A DNA stretch of 64,000 nt from Pseudoalteromonas phenolica (GCF_005886345.1 NZ_PNEC01000014.1:1-64000); one strand, 5' to 3'. Shown: positions 48,403 through 57,001, counted from the stretch's first letter. Made by a program: numbers and translations. Notes: a model not told the origin generated them from the sequence alone.

Positions 48403-48648
48403 TTATCCAATAGCCTGTTGCTGCATCGGTTGCAGCTCAACCTGTTTTACCTCAACCAGCTTACTCAGTTGCGAGGTTAATAGATAGATGGGTTTTTCAC
48501 TGTCCACAGTCATTTTGACTTGAAACAACTCATCTTGTCCTTCCAGGGCTAAATCTAATAACTGGAATCCACGGTGACGGACCACACGTAAGAAACGTTC
48601 AATTGCGACACTTTGTTGTTTTACAGCAATATTTAGTTGGTGTTTCAT
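48403..48648 (-). CDS. ilvM: Acetolactate synthase II small subunit
   Basis: IlvM is the regulatory subunit of acetohydroxyacid synthase II. The 81 residues form a single ACT domain with ERFLRVVRHRGFQLLDL. It overlaps the ilvG stop by one base, so the two subunits are translationally coupled. Confidence 0.92.
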   Translation of the reverse strand: MKHQLNIAVKQQSVAIERFLRVVRHRGFQLLDLALEGQDELFQVKMTVDSEKPIYLLTSQLSKLVEVKQVELQPMQQQAIG

Positions 48649-50294
48649 TATGCATTCTCCGTCATCATTTCATCATTTGCGGCACCCGGTGGAACCAGCG
48701 GCCATACGTTTTCTTTATCATCGATACAAGCGTGTAAGATATAAGGCCCTTCAGATGCGACTAGCGCATCCACCGCCGCATCTACTTCACTTGCATGGGT
48801 AATGGTTTGCCCCGGAATACCAAAAACAGCAGCTAGCTGCACAAAGTCAGGGTTATCCGATAAATTCGTTTCACTGTAGCGCCCTTCAAAAAAAAGTTGT
48901 TGCCACTGCCTTACCATACCCAGTCTTTGGTTATCTAATATTAAGATCTTTACAGGAAGATTATTTCTGCGGATGGTGGCCAACTCTTGGATGTTCATCA
49001 TGATTGAACCATCACCAGAGACGGTGATCACCATGTCATCAGGACGCGCGATTTGTGCACCGATTGCCGCAGGTAAACCAAAGCCCATGGTACCCGCACC
49101 GCCACTACTTAAATGGTTATGAGGGCTGGTGAATTTCATATGTTGCGCTACCCACATTTGGTGCTGGCCCACATCACAACACATCACGCCAGTATTTGGC
49201 ATACGCTTGCTTAGTTCATTTAGAAGATAAGGCGCAAAGACTTTTTCGCCTGGATAGTCATAACGCCAAGCATGCGTTTTTTTCATTTCCAAAGTATGTG
49301 CTAACCACTGCGCATCTGTCACAAAACACGCTAGATGAGGAATGGTGGCTTTAAGGTCGCCAATCATAGATGCCGCAGCGGGCTTGCGCTTGCCGATCTC
49401 TGCAGGGTCGATATCAAGATGAATCACTTTCGCCTTCGAGGCAAATTTAGCAAGATTGCCCGTTACGCGGTCATCAAAACGCGCGCCGATACAGACTAAA
49501 ACGTCACACTCTTGCACAGCAATGTTGGCAGCTTGACCACCGTGCATACCTAACATGCCTAAGTCATATTCATAATCTGGTAATACACTGCCTAACGCTT
49601 TTAATGTTGAAACAGCTGGCATTTGCGTTTTATTTAAAAATTGCATCAGCTCAGCTTGCGCATTGGCGTTGTGCACCCCACCACCCACATAAGCCACCGG
49701 CTTTTTCGCTTGTGCTAGCAGTTGCTCTGCTTTGACAACTTCGTTCATGTCGAGCTCGGGGGTTTCTTCTTCAAGCGCAAGCCAAGGGTGAAATGGTACT
49801 TGTGCTAACTGAATGTCTTTTGGAATATCAACCAACACAGGACCCGGACGACCTGATAATGCTAAATGCATGGCTTCTTGCAATACTTCAGCTAAATCTT
49901 CAGCACGTTCAACCATATAACTGTGCTTAGTGCAAGAAAGCGACATACCTAACACGTCGACTTCTTGGAATGCGTCAGAGCCGATAGCCGCCGTCGGTAC
50001 TTGCCCTGTGATTGCCAACACAGGCACTGAGTCCATCATGGCATCGGCAAGTGAGGTGATTAAGTTAGTTGCGCCTGGGCCCGACGTAGCAAAGCATACG
50101 CCTAACTTACCAGTACTACGGGCATACCCTACTGCCGCAAAACCTGCGCCTTGCTCATGACGAGTCAGATAATGTTTGACAGGCGCGCCATACAACGCAT
50201 CGTAGATTGGCATGATTGCCCCACCTGGGTAACCAAATACCTCTTTAACGCCATGTTTGGCTAGTAAATCTATTAGTAACTCTGCGCCTGTCAT
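48648..50294 (-). CDS. ilvG: Acetolactate synthase II large subunit
   Basis: IlvG is the TPP-dependent catalytic subunit that makes acetolactate and acetohydroxybutyrate. The 548 residues contain the catalytic Glu in [18 protein letters not shown], the cofactor motif [15 protein letters not shown] and [10 protein letters not shown]. The frame is intact, unlike the frameshifted ilvG of E. coli K-12. It is the first structural gene after the attenuator. Confidence 0.98.
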   Translation of the reverse strand: MTGAELLIDLLAKHGVKEVFGYPGGAIMPIYDALYGAPVKHYLTRHEQGAGFAAVGYARSTGKLGVCFATSGPGATNLITSLADAMMDSVPVLAITGQVPTAAIGSDAFQEVDVLGMSLSCTKHSYMVERAEDLAEVLQEAMHLALSGRPGPVLVDIPKDIQLAQVPFHPWLALEEETPELDMNEVVKAEQLLAQAKKPVAYVGGGVHNANAQAELMQFLNKTQMPAVSTLKALGSVLPDYEYDLGMLGMHGGQAANIAVQECDVLVCIGARFDDRVTGNLAKFASKAKVIHLDIDPAEIGKRKPAAASMIGDLKATIPHLACFVTDAQWLAHTLEMKKTHAWRYDYPGEKVFAPYLLNELSKRMPNTGVMCCDVGQHQMWVAQHMKFTSPHNHLSSGGAGTMGFGLPAAIGAQIARPDDMVITVSGDGSIMMNIQELATIRRNNLPVKILILDNQRLGMVRQWQQLFFEGRYSETNLSDNPDFVQLAAVFGIPGQTITHASEVDAAVDALVASEGPYILHACIDDKENVWPLVPPGAANDEMMTENA

Positions 50295-50350
50295 CTTCGT
50301 TCCTCATTCCCAATCTGACTGCTGTTTAACTTAAATTCGACCCTAAAACG

Positions 50351-50388
50351 AAAAAGCCCCCCGAACTTTTCAGTGCGGGGGGCTTTTT
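50351..50388 (-). terminator. ilv attenuator
   Basis: A perfect 13-bp stem (AAAAAGCCCCCCG with CGGGGGGCTTTTT) and a 12-base loop end in T5. The 5' arm (AGCCCCCCGC on the minus strand) can instead pair with GCGGGGGCT in the end of the leader peptide (50417-50425). This gives mutually exclusive terminator and antiterminator. Confidence 0.9.
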
Positions 50389-50410
50389 GCTTAATACTTT
50401 TCTTTCAGCA

Positions 50411-50485
50411 CTAACCAGCCCCCGCGGTAATAATAATCACCACGTTGATAATCACGACTAGTAGAGAATGTGCTGTTTTGAGCAT
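50411..50485 (-). CDS. ilvL: ilv operon leader peptide
   Basis: A 24-codon ORF begins MLKTAHSLLVVIINVVIIIT and ends before the attenuator. Twelve consecutive codons encode two Leu, four Val, five Ile and one Asn, so translation would stall when branched-chain amino acids are scarce. Stalling would leave the GCGGGGGCT segment free to form the antiterminator. The last codons overlap that segment. This is the classical ribosome-mediated attenuation design of ilvGMEDA. Confidence 0.93.
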   Translation of the reverse strand: MLKTAHSLLVVIINVVIIITAGAG

Positions 50486-50550
50486 TTAAAAATCACCTGA
50501 ATTAATTTTCGCAACGGTATACAAAATTGACAGCGTTGCGTTCTTTTTCT

Positions 50551-50580
50551 ATTAGTACCGCGAGTAGCCTATTAAGTCAA
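50551..50580 (-). promoter_or_regulatory. Promoter of the ilv operon
   Basis: On the minus strand TTGACT (50575-50580) is followed after 18 bp by ACTAAT (50551-50556). Transcription would begin near 50544, about 60 nt before ilvL. Confidence 0.55.
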
Positions 50581-50623
50581 CAGCAAACCCTATGTTATTT
50601 GCTTGTGAAATCGCTCTTAAAAG

Positions 50624-50668
50624 GAAAATAATATCCAACAAAGCCAATTTTAAGAAAATAATATCCAA
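50624..50668. repeat. Two 15-bp direct repeats
   Basis: GAAAATAATATCCAA occurs at 50624-50638 and 50654-50668, exactly 30 bp apart (start to start). They lie in the AT-rich gap between the ilv promoter and the TraB-like gene and could be a paired operator. The rest of 50581-50808 shows nothing else. Confidence 0.55.
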
Positions 50669-50808
50669 AAAATTTAAATTGAAACCCTTTTTTCTGGTAC
50701 ATATAAATTTTCACAACACATTTTTTGTTTATTCAGAAAATAACCATTTCTGCCATTTATAAACAAACTTGTTATCATACAGGGAAATTTTTCTAAAAAG
50801 GGAATCTT

Positions 50809-51693
50809 ATGTTCAGCTCTTTCAACCGCACATTTTTCACACTTCTTTTTATCATTTTAATTGGCTTTTCTAATCACTCCTTTGCACTTTCTCCGGCTCT
50901 GTTCAAGGTCGAAAAAGCTGGTGTCACATCTTATTTATTTGGCACGGTGCATGTTGGTGATAAAAACATGAATGGTTTACCAAAAAAAATCACACAAGCG
51001 ATTGAGCGAACTGATGAAGTCATCGTTGAAGTAAATATTGAGGCACTCAATACGTTTGAAGTTCAAAAACGCTCCATTCCTTTTATGACTTTACCGCACG
51101 GTAGAACGTTAAAAGATGAAATAAGCACCGAGCACTTCGAAGCATTAAAACAGTACTTTGCAGCAAAACAGATCAATATTGCGCTTTTTGAAAATCTAGC
51201 ACCTTGGGCTGTGATGGTCACTATAATGCAGATGGAGTATCAAAATCTGGGCTATCTAGAAGACTATGGGATCGACAAACAGGTCATTGCCCATGCTAAA
51301 AAGCACAATAAACCTATCGGCGAGTTAGAAACTTTAGAGCAACAACTTGAAATGCTGAGTTCACTAGGCGTAAAAAGCGACTTGATGATAAGCACTACGC
51401 TTGCGCAATTAAAAGATGTTGAACAGTACTTTCTTGATTTGGTTAATGCCTGGAAAAAAGGCGATATGGACACCTTAAACAAGTATTACCAACTTAGCTT
51501 TGATGATTCAGACTATGGTAAGTTCAGTGAAGAGGTAATGCTGACTCAGCGTAATAATAATTGGGTTGAACAATTAGCTCCAAGATTAACAAAAGAGTCG
51601 TTATTTATTGCTGTGGGTGCCCTGCACTTACCTGAAAAGCATGGCTTAATCACTCAATTAAAAGCACAAGGCTTTAATGTAACTCGCTTATAA
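50809..51693 (+). CDS. TraB/GumN family protein
   Basis: The 294-residue protein has a signal peptide (about 1-26) and the family pattern: a GTVHVG motif (45-50), a central helical region and a C-terminal FIAVGALHLPEKHGLI with GxxH. The family is related to the Tiki proteases, which use two GX2H motifs for metal binding. The substrate is unknown and an enzymatic role is inferred. It is probably periplasmic. Confidence 0.88.
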   Translation: MFSSFNRTFFTLLFIILIGFSNHSFALSPALFKVEKAGVTSYLFGTVHVGDKNMNGLPKKITQAIERTDEVIVEVNIEALNTFEVQKRSIPFMTLPHGRTLKDEISTEHFEALKQYFAAKQINIALFENLAPWAVMVTIMQMEYQNLGYLEDYGIDKQVIAHAKKHNKPIGELETLEQQLEMLSSLGVKSDLMISTTLAQLKDVEQYFLDLVNAWKKGDMDTLNKYYQLSFDDSDYGKFSEEVMLTQRNNNWVEQLAPRLTKESLFIAVGALHLPEKHGLITQLKAQGFNVTRL

Positions 51694-51718
51694 ATCAGCC
51701 AGTTAAAAAGCTACCGCT

Positions 51719-51750
51719 AAGGCAATCGCATTTCTTTTCGCTGTTGCCTT
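51719..51750 (+). terminator. Possible terminator after the TraB-like gene
   Basis: AAGGCAA and TTGCCTT form a 7-bp stem with an 18-base loop, followed by AAAAATTTTTT. The long loop makes it uncertain. Confidence 0.4.
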
Positions 51751-51832
51751 AAAAATTTTTTAAATTCTTTTAAACCTTTTTCAACCCACCTGTCGTCTAA
51801 CTTATTAAACAACATCAATCAGGGTGACGACG

Positions 51833-52453
51833 ATGAAAAAATTATTATTAGCTGCTTTAACCTCTGCTGTTATTTCTGCGCCAGTTTGGGCCGAAGACAC
51901 GAGAACCATTGAACAATCATTTAATCTTGAAAACAGCACTGAATTAGAAATCGATTTTCCAGTCGGCAGCCTAGAAATGACGAGCTACGATGGCGATCAA
52001 ATCCAAGTCACAATTCGTTTAGAGCCAAAAGATAATGATGGCTGGTTTACTGACAAAGTAGACTTAAGTGCAGTACAACTCAAATTTTCGCGTCAACGCC
52101 AAGAGTTATCACTGTCTATTGATGATGATAATTTAGAGCAAACTTGGGAGGTCAAAGTGCCTAAAAGTATGCGTCTAGATGTTGAAGTTGGTGTCGGTAA
52201 AATTGAAATACAAGCACTTGAAAATACAGCGGATGTTGAAGTAGGTGTGGGCAAAGTGCGTATCGACACCGCCATTGATGACTTCAAACAAGTTAACCTT
52301 GAATCCGGTGTAGGTAAAACAAGTTTATCTGGTTTTGCGGGCAAAGCTCAGTCTCATAAGAAAATGGTCAGCTCACAAACAGAATACTTCGGCTCTGGCC
52401 AATACAACTTAGAAGTTGAAGTGGGTGTAGGCAATATCAAAGTGCGCCACTAA
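51833..52453 (+). CDS. Secreted DUF4097-like beta-repeat protein
   Basis: The 206-residue protein has a signal peptide (about 1-20, VWA) and then a repetitive beta-strand region. The motif VGVGK/N is seen three or four times (EVGVGKIEIQ, EVGVGKVRID, SGVGKTSL, EVGVGNIKVRH), as expected for a right-handed beta-helix or DUF4097-type repeat. The function is unknown. The ATG at 51833 with AGGG eight bases upstream is preferred over a GTG at 51824. A clear terminator follows. Confidence 0.78.
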   Translation: MKKLLLAALTSAVISAPVWAEDTRTIEQSFNLENSTELEIDFPVGSLEMTSYDGDQIQVTIRLEPKDNDGWFTDKVDLSAVQLKFSRQRQELSLSIDDDNLEQTWEVKVPKSMRLDVEVGVGKIEIQALENTADVEVGVGKVRIDTAIDDFKQVNLESGVGKTSLSGFAGKAQSHKKMVSSQTEYFGSGQYNLEVEVGVGNIKVRH

Positions 52454-52482
52454 GCCACGACCCTAAGTTACAAACTCCCTTT

Positions 52483-52506
52483 GCCCGGTCTTGCACCGGG
52501 CTTTTT
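52483..52506 (+). terminator. Terminator of the DUF4097-like gene
   Basis: GCCCGGT/ACCGGGC with a CTTGC loop and five T. Confidence 0.85.
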
Positions 52507-52571
52507 GATCTCTTTTACACCCATGGTTATAACCTCAGGTTTTAAAGAGATGATTTTTTAATCCCCTTTGC

Positions 52572-52600
52572 TTGACACCTAGACGGCTAAAATGTTTCAA
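52572..52600 (+). promoter_or_regulatory. Promoter of the lysine operon
   Basis: TTGACA at 52572-52577 is 17 bp from TTTCAA (52595-52600). A TAAAAT at 52588-52593 is an alternative -10. It lies about 50 bp before the riboswitch. Confidence 0.5.
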
Positions 52601-52651
52601 TGCCGCCTCACCCTATTTGAGCGCAGTGGAGCATTGGCTCGGCTGCCAGGG

Positions 52652-52836
52652 CTGGAAGAGGTGCGTTATTCAGGTAGCGCGGTTGAGGAGAGCAAACTCC
52701 ATTGATGCCGTAGCGAGGGGAATTAACGCCGAGAAGCAAACGTATTTGCTAAACGTTTACTTCGGGCGACTGGGCTGAATCCCAGCGACTGTCACCAATT
52801 GCGCAAGACGCAAGAATTTTGGTGGAGAGCTTCTGG
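52652..52836 (+). promoter_or_regulatory. Lysine riboswitch (L box) aptamer
   Basis: The 185-nt region carries the L-box hallmarks: AAGAGGTGCG at the start, GAGGGGAATTAACGCCGA in the middle, GGGCTGAATCCC, CTGTCACC and GGTGGAGAGCTTCTGG at the end, in the same order as in E. coli lysC. P1 is CTGGAAG (52652-52658) with CTTCTGG (52830-52836). It precedes a lysine gene operon. Lysine binding closes P1 and allows the terminator that follows. Confidence 0.95.
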
Positions 52837-52847
52837 TCTTAGAATAA

Positions 52848-52874
52848 ATAAGGCCAGTTTGCCTTATCTTTTTT
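52848..52874 (+). terminator. Riboswitch-controlled terminator
   Basis: ATAAGGC/GCCTTAT (7 bp, CAGTTT loop) followed by CTTTTTT. The alternative pairing TGGTCTT (52834-52840) with AAGGCCA (52850-52856) uses the 3' end of P1 and part of the terminator stem, so the two folds exclude each other. This is an OFF switch: lysine leads to termination. Confidence 0.85.
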
Positions 52875-52876
52875 AA

Positions 52877-52949
52877 GTCCATTGCTCTTCGAATTTTAAT
52901 TGTTCGAAGTATGGACACCCTCCTTACTCCGAACATGCTATAAGTTCGG
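52877..52949 (+). promoter_or_regulatory. Second structured leader segment before dapA
   Basis: After the terminator come a large hairpin (GTCCAT/ATGGAC enclosing CTTCGAA/TTCGAAG, 52877-52916) and a smaller one (CCGAAC/GTTCGG, 52929-52949) that touches the ribosome site of dapA. CGAAC could also pair with an upstream GTTCG. This may add translational control; the evidence is complementarity only. Confidence 0.45.
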
Positions 52950-52954
52950 TAGAG

Positions 52955-53839
52955 ATGAAATCACAATACGATTTATCCAACTATCCTTTATGGACAGCTT
53001 TGGTGACGCCTTTTGACGCGCAAGACCAAGTTGACTTTGACACACTTACAACACTCGTCCGTCAGCAAGAACAAGCAGGCAATGGCATTTTGTTGCTTGG
53101 TAGCACAGGTGAAGGCTTAGCACTTACCCTGTCTGAACAACAAGCGATTGTTGAATTTGTTTGTAACTTGACCCCTAACGTACCCCTTATGGTCGCGGTA
53201 GGTGGTATCAACTTACAAGAACAATTAGCTTGGGTTGAGTTTTGCAATCAGCACCCTATTCACGCTTACCTACTTGGTTCACCGCTTTATGCCAAACCGG
53301 GTGTAATGGGTCAGACTCAGTGGTTTGATGCATTACTTAACGCCACTGACTTACCTTGTATGCTTTACAACGTACCGGGTCGCAGTGCCGTCGAAGTGTC
53401 ACCAAAAGTACTAAAGAACCTCGCACACCACGACAACTTATGGGCGTTAAAAGAAGCCAGCGGTGACATCAGTAAGTTTGAGCAATTCCGTGAAGCTGCC
53501 CCTGAACTGGCCATTTACAGTGGCGACGATGGGTTGATCCCCTACTTTGCTCAGGCTGGGGCAAAAGGCCTAGTCTCGGTTGCTGCCAATGCCTGGCCAG
53601 AGCAAACCGCTGAATTCGTCCGCCGCTCTTTAGCAGGTACTTATCCGAACTTATTCACCACCTGGACGCAAGCCGTAAATAGCTTGTTTAGTGTCGCCAA
53701 CCCAATTCCTGTCAAAGTGCTCATGCACCAACAGGGAACATTGGCAACACCGAATCTTCGTCCTCCTCTTACGCACTTAGAACTGCAATGTAATGCAGCG
53801 ATTGAGCGTGCAAACGACACAATTTTATCTTGGAATTAA
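52955..53839 (+). CDS. dapA: 4-hydroxy-tetrahydrodipicolinate synthase
   Basis: DapA condenses aspartate semialdehyde with pyruvate, the first committed step of lysine synthesis. The 294-residue TIM-barrel protein contains the GSTGEG motif, the catalytic Tyr in LYNVPGR and the Schiff-base Lys in ALKEASGD. It is the first gene behind the lysine riboswitch. It is probably a lysine-repressed copy, and another dapA may exist elsewhere. Confidence 0.93.
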   Translation: MKSQYDLSNYPLWTALVTPFDAQDQVDFDTLTTLVRQQEQAGNGILLLGSTGEGLALTLSEQQAIVEFVCNLTPNVPLMVAVGGINLQEQLAWVEFCNQHPIHAYLLGSPLYAKPGVMGQTQWFDALLNATDLPCMLYNVPGRSAVEVSPKVLKNLAHHDNLWALKEASGDISKFEQFREAAPELAIYSGDDGLIPYFAQAGAKGLVSVAANAWPEQTAEFVRRSLAGTYPNLFTTWTQAVNSLFSVANPIPVKVLMHQQGTLATPNLRPPLTHLELQCNAAIERANDTILSWN

Positions 53840-53850
53840 GGCAGTAAAAC

Positions 53851-54591
53851 ATGAGCTGGTTAGAACTATTAAACAATTTAGAAAACGGTAGCGTACGTGC
53901 GGCAACTCAAGACGAGCAAGGCAACTGGCACGCAAATGTTGAAGTTAAGCAAGGCATTTTAGAAGCGTTCAGAAACGGCAAAAATACTGAGTATCCAGGT
54001 GGCTTTGTTGATAAAGACAACCTAGCACCACAAGGTTTCAATGCAGAACAAAACGTACGTATGGTACCAGGTGGTTCAAGTGTGCGTCGCGGCGCCTATG
54101 TGGCATCTGGCACAATCATTATGCCACCAGCGTATGTAAACATCGGTGCATTCATCGATGAAGGTACTATGGTAGACAGCCATGCGCTAGTTGGCTCATG
54201 TGCACAAGTAGGTAAAAACGTTCACCTAAGTGCAGCAGTGCAACTAGGCGGTGTATTAGAGCCTGTTGGCGCAAGCCCAGTGGTTATCGAAGACGATGCG
54301 TTCATCGGTGCAGGCTGTGTGATCGTTGAAGGTGTAGTTGTTAAGAAAGGGGCTGTACTTGCACCAGGTGTCCGTTTATCTGCAACCATTCCTGTTTATG
54401 ACTGTGTGAACGAGCGCGTATTAGAAAAAGGCGAGCCAATTCCTGAGAATGCGATTGTTATTCCGGGTTCTCGTCCATCTTCAAGTGCATGGGGCCGCGA
54501 GCAGGGCTTAAGCATGTCATGTGCTTTAATTGTTAAATACCGCGATGAGCAAAGCGATGCGTCTTTAATCCTTGAAGAGGTATTACGCTAA
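53851..54591 (+). CDS. dapD: Tetrahydrodipicolinate N-succinyltransferase, short form
   Basis: The 246-residue protein is a left-handed beta-helix acyltransferase of the DapD type, with PAYVNIGAFIDEGTMVDSHALVGSCAQVGKNVHLS and the C-terminal SCALIVKYRDE. It would succinylate tetrahydrodipicolinate using succinyl-CoA. Compared with E. coli DapD (274 residues) it lacks roughly the first 35 residues and diverges in the middle, so acyl specificity is less certain. It is 11 bp after dapA and overlaps the next gene by one base. Confidence 0.85.
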   Translation: MSWLELLNNLENGSVRAATQDEQGNWHANVEVKQGILEAFRNGKNTEYPGGFVDKDNLAPQGFNAEQNVRMVPGGSSVRRGAYVASGTIIMPPAYVNIGAFIDEGTMVDSHALVGSCAQVGKNVHLSAAVQLGGVLEPVGASPVVIEDDAFIGAGCVIVEGVVVKKGAVLAPGVRLSATIPVYDCVNERVLEKGEPIPENAIVIPGSRPSSSAWGREQGLSMSCALIVKYRDEQSDASLILEEVLR

Positions 54592-55796
54592 TGAGCTTTT
54601 TGAGCACACAGCTACGTCAGCATATCACTGCGATCAGTGAACAGAACGACACACCGTTTTTTGTCTATGACCTAGATGCGTTATACGCGCATTTAAAACC
54701 ACTGACAGAGCAATCTGTGGTGAAGTTATGGTATGCCGTTAAAGCCAATCCACTTTCTAAGGTGATTCAAACTTTAGATAAAGCGGGCTTTGACTTTGAC
54801 GTAGCAAGCAGTGGCGAACTTGACCAAGTATTGCGTCAAGGCGTGGCTGCTAACCGTGTGCTCAACACCGGACCTGCTAAATCTAAAAAGCAGATCCAAC
54901 ACTTTTTGTCACAAGGTGTACGCACCTTCGTGGCAGAAAGTTTGAATCAAGTAGCTTGGTTAAACCAAACTGCGACAGAACATCAGGTGCAGTTGCGCAT
55001 TCTACTGCGTGTGCAATTGCGCTGGCCCGATAGCGAAAAGAACCCACTTGGTGGTGACAGCTTAACGCCATTTGGTTTAGGGCTTGAAGAGTGGCAACAG
55101 CTGAGTATTCAAGACTACCCTGCGCTTAATTTCGTTGGCCTGCATATTTTCCAATGGGGCAATATGCTCAGCACCGAAAAATTGGCTGAGCTATGGTCAC
55201 AAATGATCACGCCACTGACCAATTTAGCAGAGCAACTTGGCTTTACATGCCAAATTTTAGATTTAGGCGGCGGTTTAGGTATTCCTTACACAACCGATGC
55301 TGATCGCCTCGCTTGGTCTAAATTAGTCGATGCACTGGCAACCATTAAAGCCGCGGCTGGGGTTGAAGAACTGTGGATGGAGCTTGGCCGTTATGCGGTA
55401 GGTGAAATCGGCCATTATATAAACCCTGTTGTTGAGCAAAAGCTGAATTATGGTGAGCACCAACTGATTGTCGCAGGTGGTATTAATCACGTATTACGCC
55501 CTGCTTTGACAAACCAAGCTTTTCCGGGTGAATTATTACGCCAATCTAGTGCACCGTCACAAGACTTCATAGTACATGGCCCACTATGTACCGCACTCGA
55601 CAGTTTGGGTAAGCACTCATTACCTGAAGATGTTAACGAGCACGACTGGGTGGTGTTCAGTCAATGTGGCGCCTACGGTTATACCGAAAGTATGCCGTTC
55701 TTTTTATGTCATGAATTGCCTGCTGAATACGTGATTGAGCAAGGCCAAGTTGTCTGCGTGCGTGAAAGCCAAAACGCTGCAAGTTATTTAGTGTAG
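54591..55796 (+). CDS. Fold-type III PLP decarboxylase (LysA-related)
   Basis: The 401-residue protein has the PLP lysine in WYAVKANP, the phosphate loop GGGLGIPY, ELGRYAVGE and the second-subunit motif HGPLCTALDSLGK plus CGAYGYTESM. These are features of diaminopimelate, ornithine and BtrK-type decarboxylases. The GPLCTxLDxLG form is more like BtrK-type enzymes than canonical LysA, so the substrate may be DAP or an acylated derivative. It overlaps dapD by one base, under the lysine riboswitch. Confidence 0.83.
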   Translation: MSFLSTQLRQHITAISEQNDTPFFVYDLDALYAHLKPLTEQSVVKLWYAVKANPLSKVIQTLDKAGFDFDVASSGELDQVLRQGVAANRVLNTGPAKSKKQIQHFLSQGVRTFVAESLNQVAWLNQTATEHQVQLRILLRVQLRWPDSEKNPLGGDSLTPFGLGLEEWQQLSIQDYPALNFVGLHIFQWGNMLSTEKLAELWSQMITPLTNLAEQLGFTCQILDLGGGLGIPYTTDADRLAWSKLVDALATIKAAAGVEELWMELGRYAVGEIGHYINPVVEQKLNYGEHQLIVAGGINHVLRPALTNQAFPGELLRQSSAPSQDFIVHGPLCTALDSLGKHSLPEDVNEHDWVVFSQCGAYGYTESMPFFLCHELPAEYVIEQGQVVCVRESQNAASYLV

Positions 55797-55804
55797 GTGA
55801 ACAC

Positions 55805-56917
55805 ATGAACACAATTACTGAAGAACATATTCAAGTCGGTGAGATTGCCAATGGCCTCCCATTGACCATTCCTGTGTATCGTTTACAAGGCAATAGCAGT
55901 GGCCCTAAAGTGTATATTCAAGCCAATATGCATGGCGCAGAAGTGCAAGGTAATGCGGTTATTTACCAATTACTTGAGCAGCTAAAAACACAAACACTGG
56001 CTTCGGACATCACCTTAGTGCCTTATGCGAATCCGATCGGCTGTAATCAAAAATCGGGGGAGTTTACTTTAGGTCGTTTTGATCCGATCACCGGCACTAA
56101 CTGGAACCGCATGTATCACGATCACAGTAAACTGATCGAGTCATTTGTTAGCGAACATTTAGATGCGCCAGAAGATGAGATCAAAAGTAAATTCCGCGCT
56201 CTGCTTGTTGATCAGACCCAAGCGTTTCTAGATCAACCCGCTTATCGCGTGAATACCGGCAAACGGATCGCTGTGACCTTGCAGCGTTTAGCGCATGAAG
56301 CTGACATAGTGTTAGATCTTCATACCGGTCCGATCTCAGCAAAGCATTTGTACTGTCCTGAATATGCGAAAGCCAGTGCCTGCTACTTTGACATTGAACA
56401 TGTGCTGTTGATCCCCAATGAATTTGATGGCGCGATGGACGAAGCGACTTTCTGTCCTTGGTGGCTATTAAGCGAAGCCTACAAAGCGCAAGGTCGCAAT
56501 ATTCCTGTATGGGTTGAAGCTTTCACCGTTGAACTTGGCTCACAAGAGAAAATCAATTTAACCGAAGCCAAACTCGATGCCGAAAGTATTTTAAGTTACC
56601 TAAACCACAAAAAAGCGTTTATCGGTGCTGAGTTTACGCCTAAGCCTATTACCCGCTATGCCTGTATGCTTGATAACTATTTGGCGTTTCATGCCCCTAT
56701 GGGTGGCATGGTCGAGTACAACGCCGAACTAGGTAGTCATATAAAAGCCGGTGACACCATTGCGAAGATTTTACGCATGGAACAATACTTATCAGAAAAG
56801 CCATTGCATGAAATCACGTTAGATACAGATGCCATCACCATTTTGCATTTTGCTTCGGCCAGCGTGAATCAAGGCACTGAACTCTATAAGTTCTTCACAA
56901 ACTATTTCGAGCTGTAA
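55805..56917 (+). CDS. AstE/aspartoacylase-family deacylase
   Basis: The 370-residue metallohydrolase belongs to the M14-like succinylglutamate desuccinylase/aspartoacylase family, with zinc ligands in ANMHGAEVQGNAV and DLHTGP and the catalytic Glu in AFTVELGS. Family members remove succinyl or acetyl groups from amino acids. As the last gene of a riboswitch-controlled lysine operon that makes succinylated intermediates, it is a good candidate for the desuccinylase step, otherwise done by unrelated DapE. A terminator follows. Confidence 0.85.
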   Translation: MNTITEEHIQVGEIANGLPLTIPVYRLQGNSSGPKVYIQANMHGAEVQGNAVIYQLLEQLKTQTLASDITLVPYANPIGCNQKSGEFTLGRFDPITGTNWNRMYHDHSKLIESFVSEHLDAPEDEIKSKFRALLVDQTQAFLDQPAYRVNTGKRIAVTLQRLAHEADIVLDLHTGPISAKHLYCPEYAKASACYFDIEHVLLIPNEFDGAMDEATFCPWWLLSEAYKAQGRNIPVWVEAFTVELGSQEKINLTEAKLDAESILSYLNHKKAFIGAEFTPKPITRYACMLDNYLAFHAPMGGMVEYNAELGSHIKAGDTIAKILRMEQYLSEKPLHEITLDTDAITILHFASASVNQGTELYKFFTNYFEL

Positions 56918-56976
56918 GGCTTCACCTTATTGCGTGAGAGTAAGCACCTTTTATTGAGTGTCGCTTACTAAGGTAT

Positions 56977-57001
56977 GGCGGCTTTTGCCGCCGGCCTTTT
57001 T
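56977..57001 (+). terminator. Terminator of the lysine operon
   Basis: GGCGGC/GCCGCC with a TTTT loop, then GGCC and five T. Confidence 0.8.

Noticed and set aside
52572..52778. 68-codon ORF before dapA
   Set aside because: It lies in the lysine riboswitch, whose conserved RNA motifs explain the sequence.
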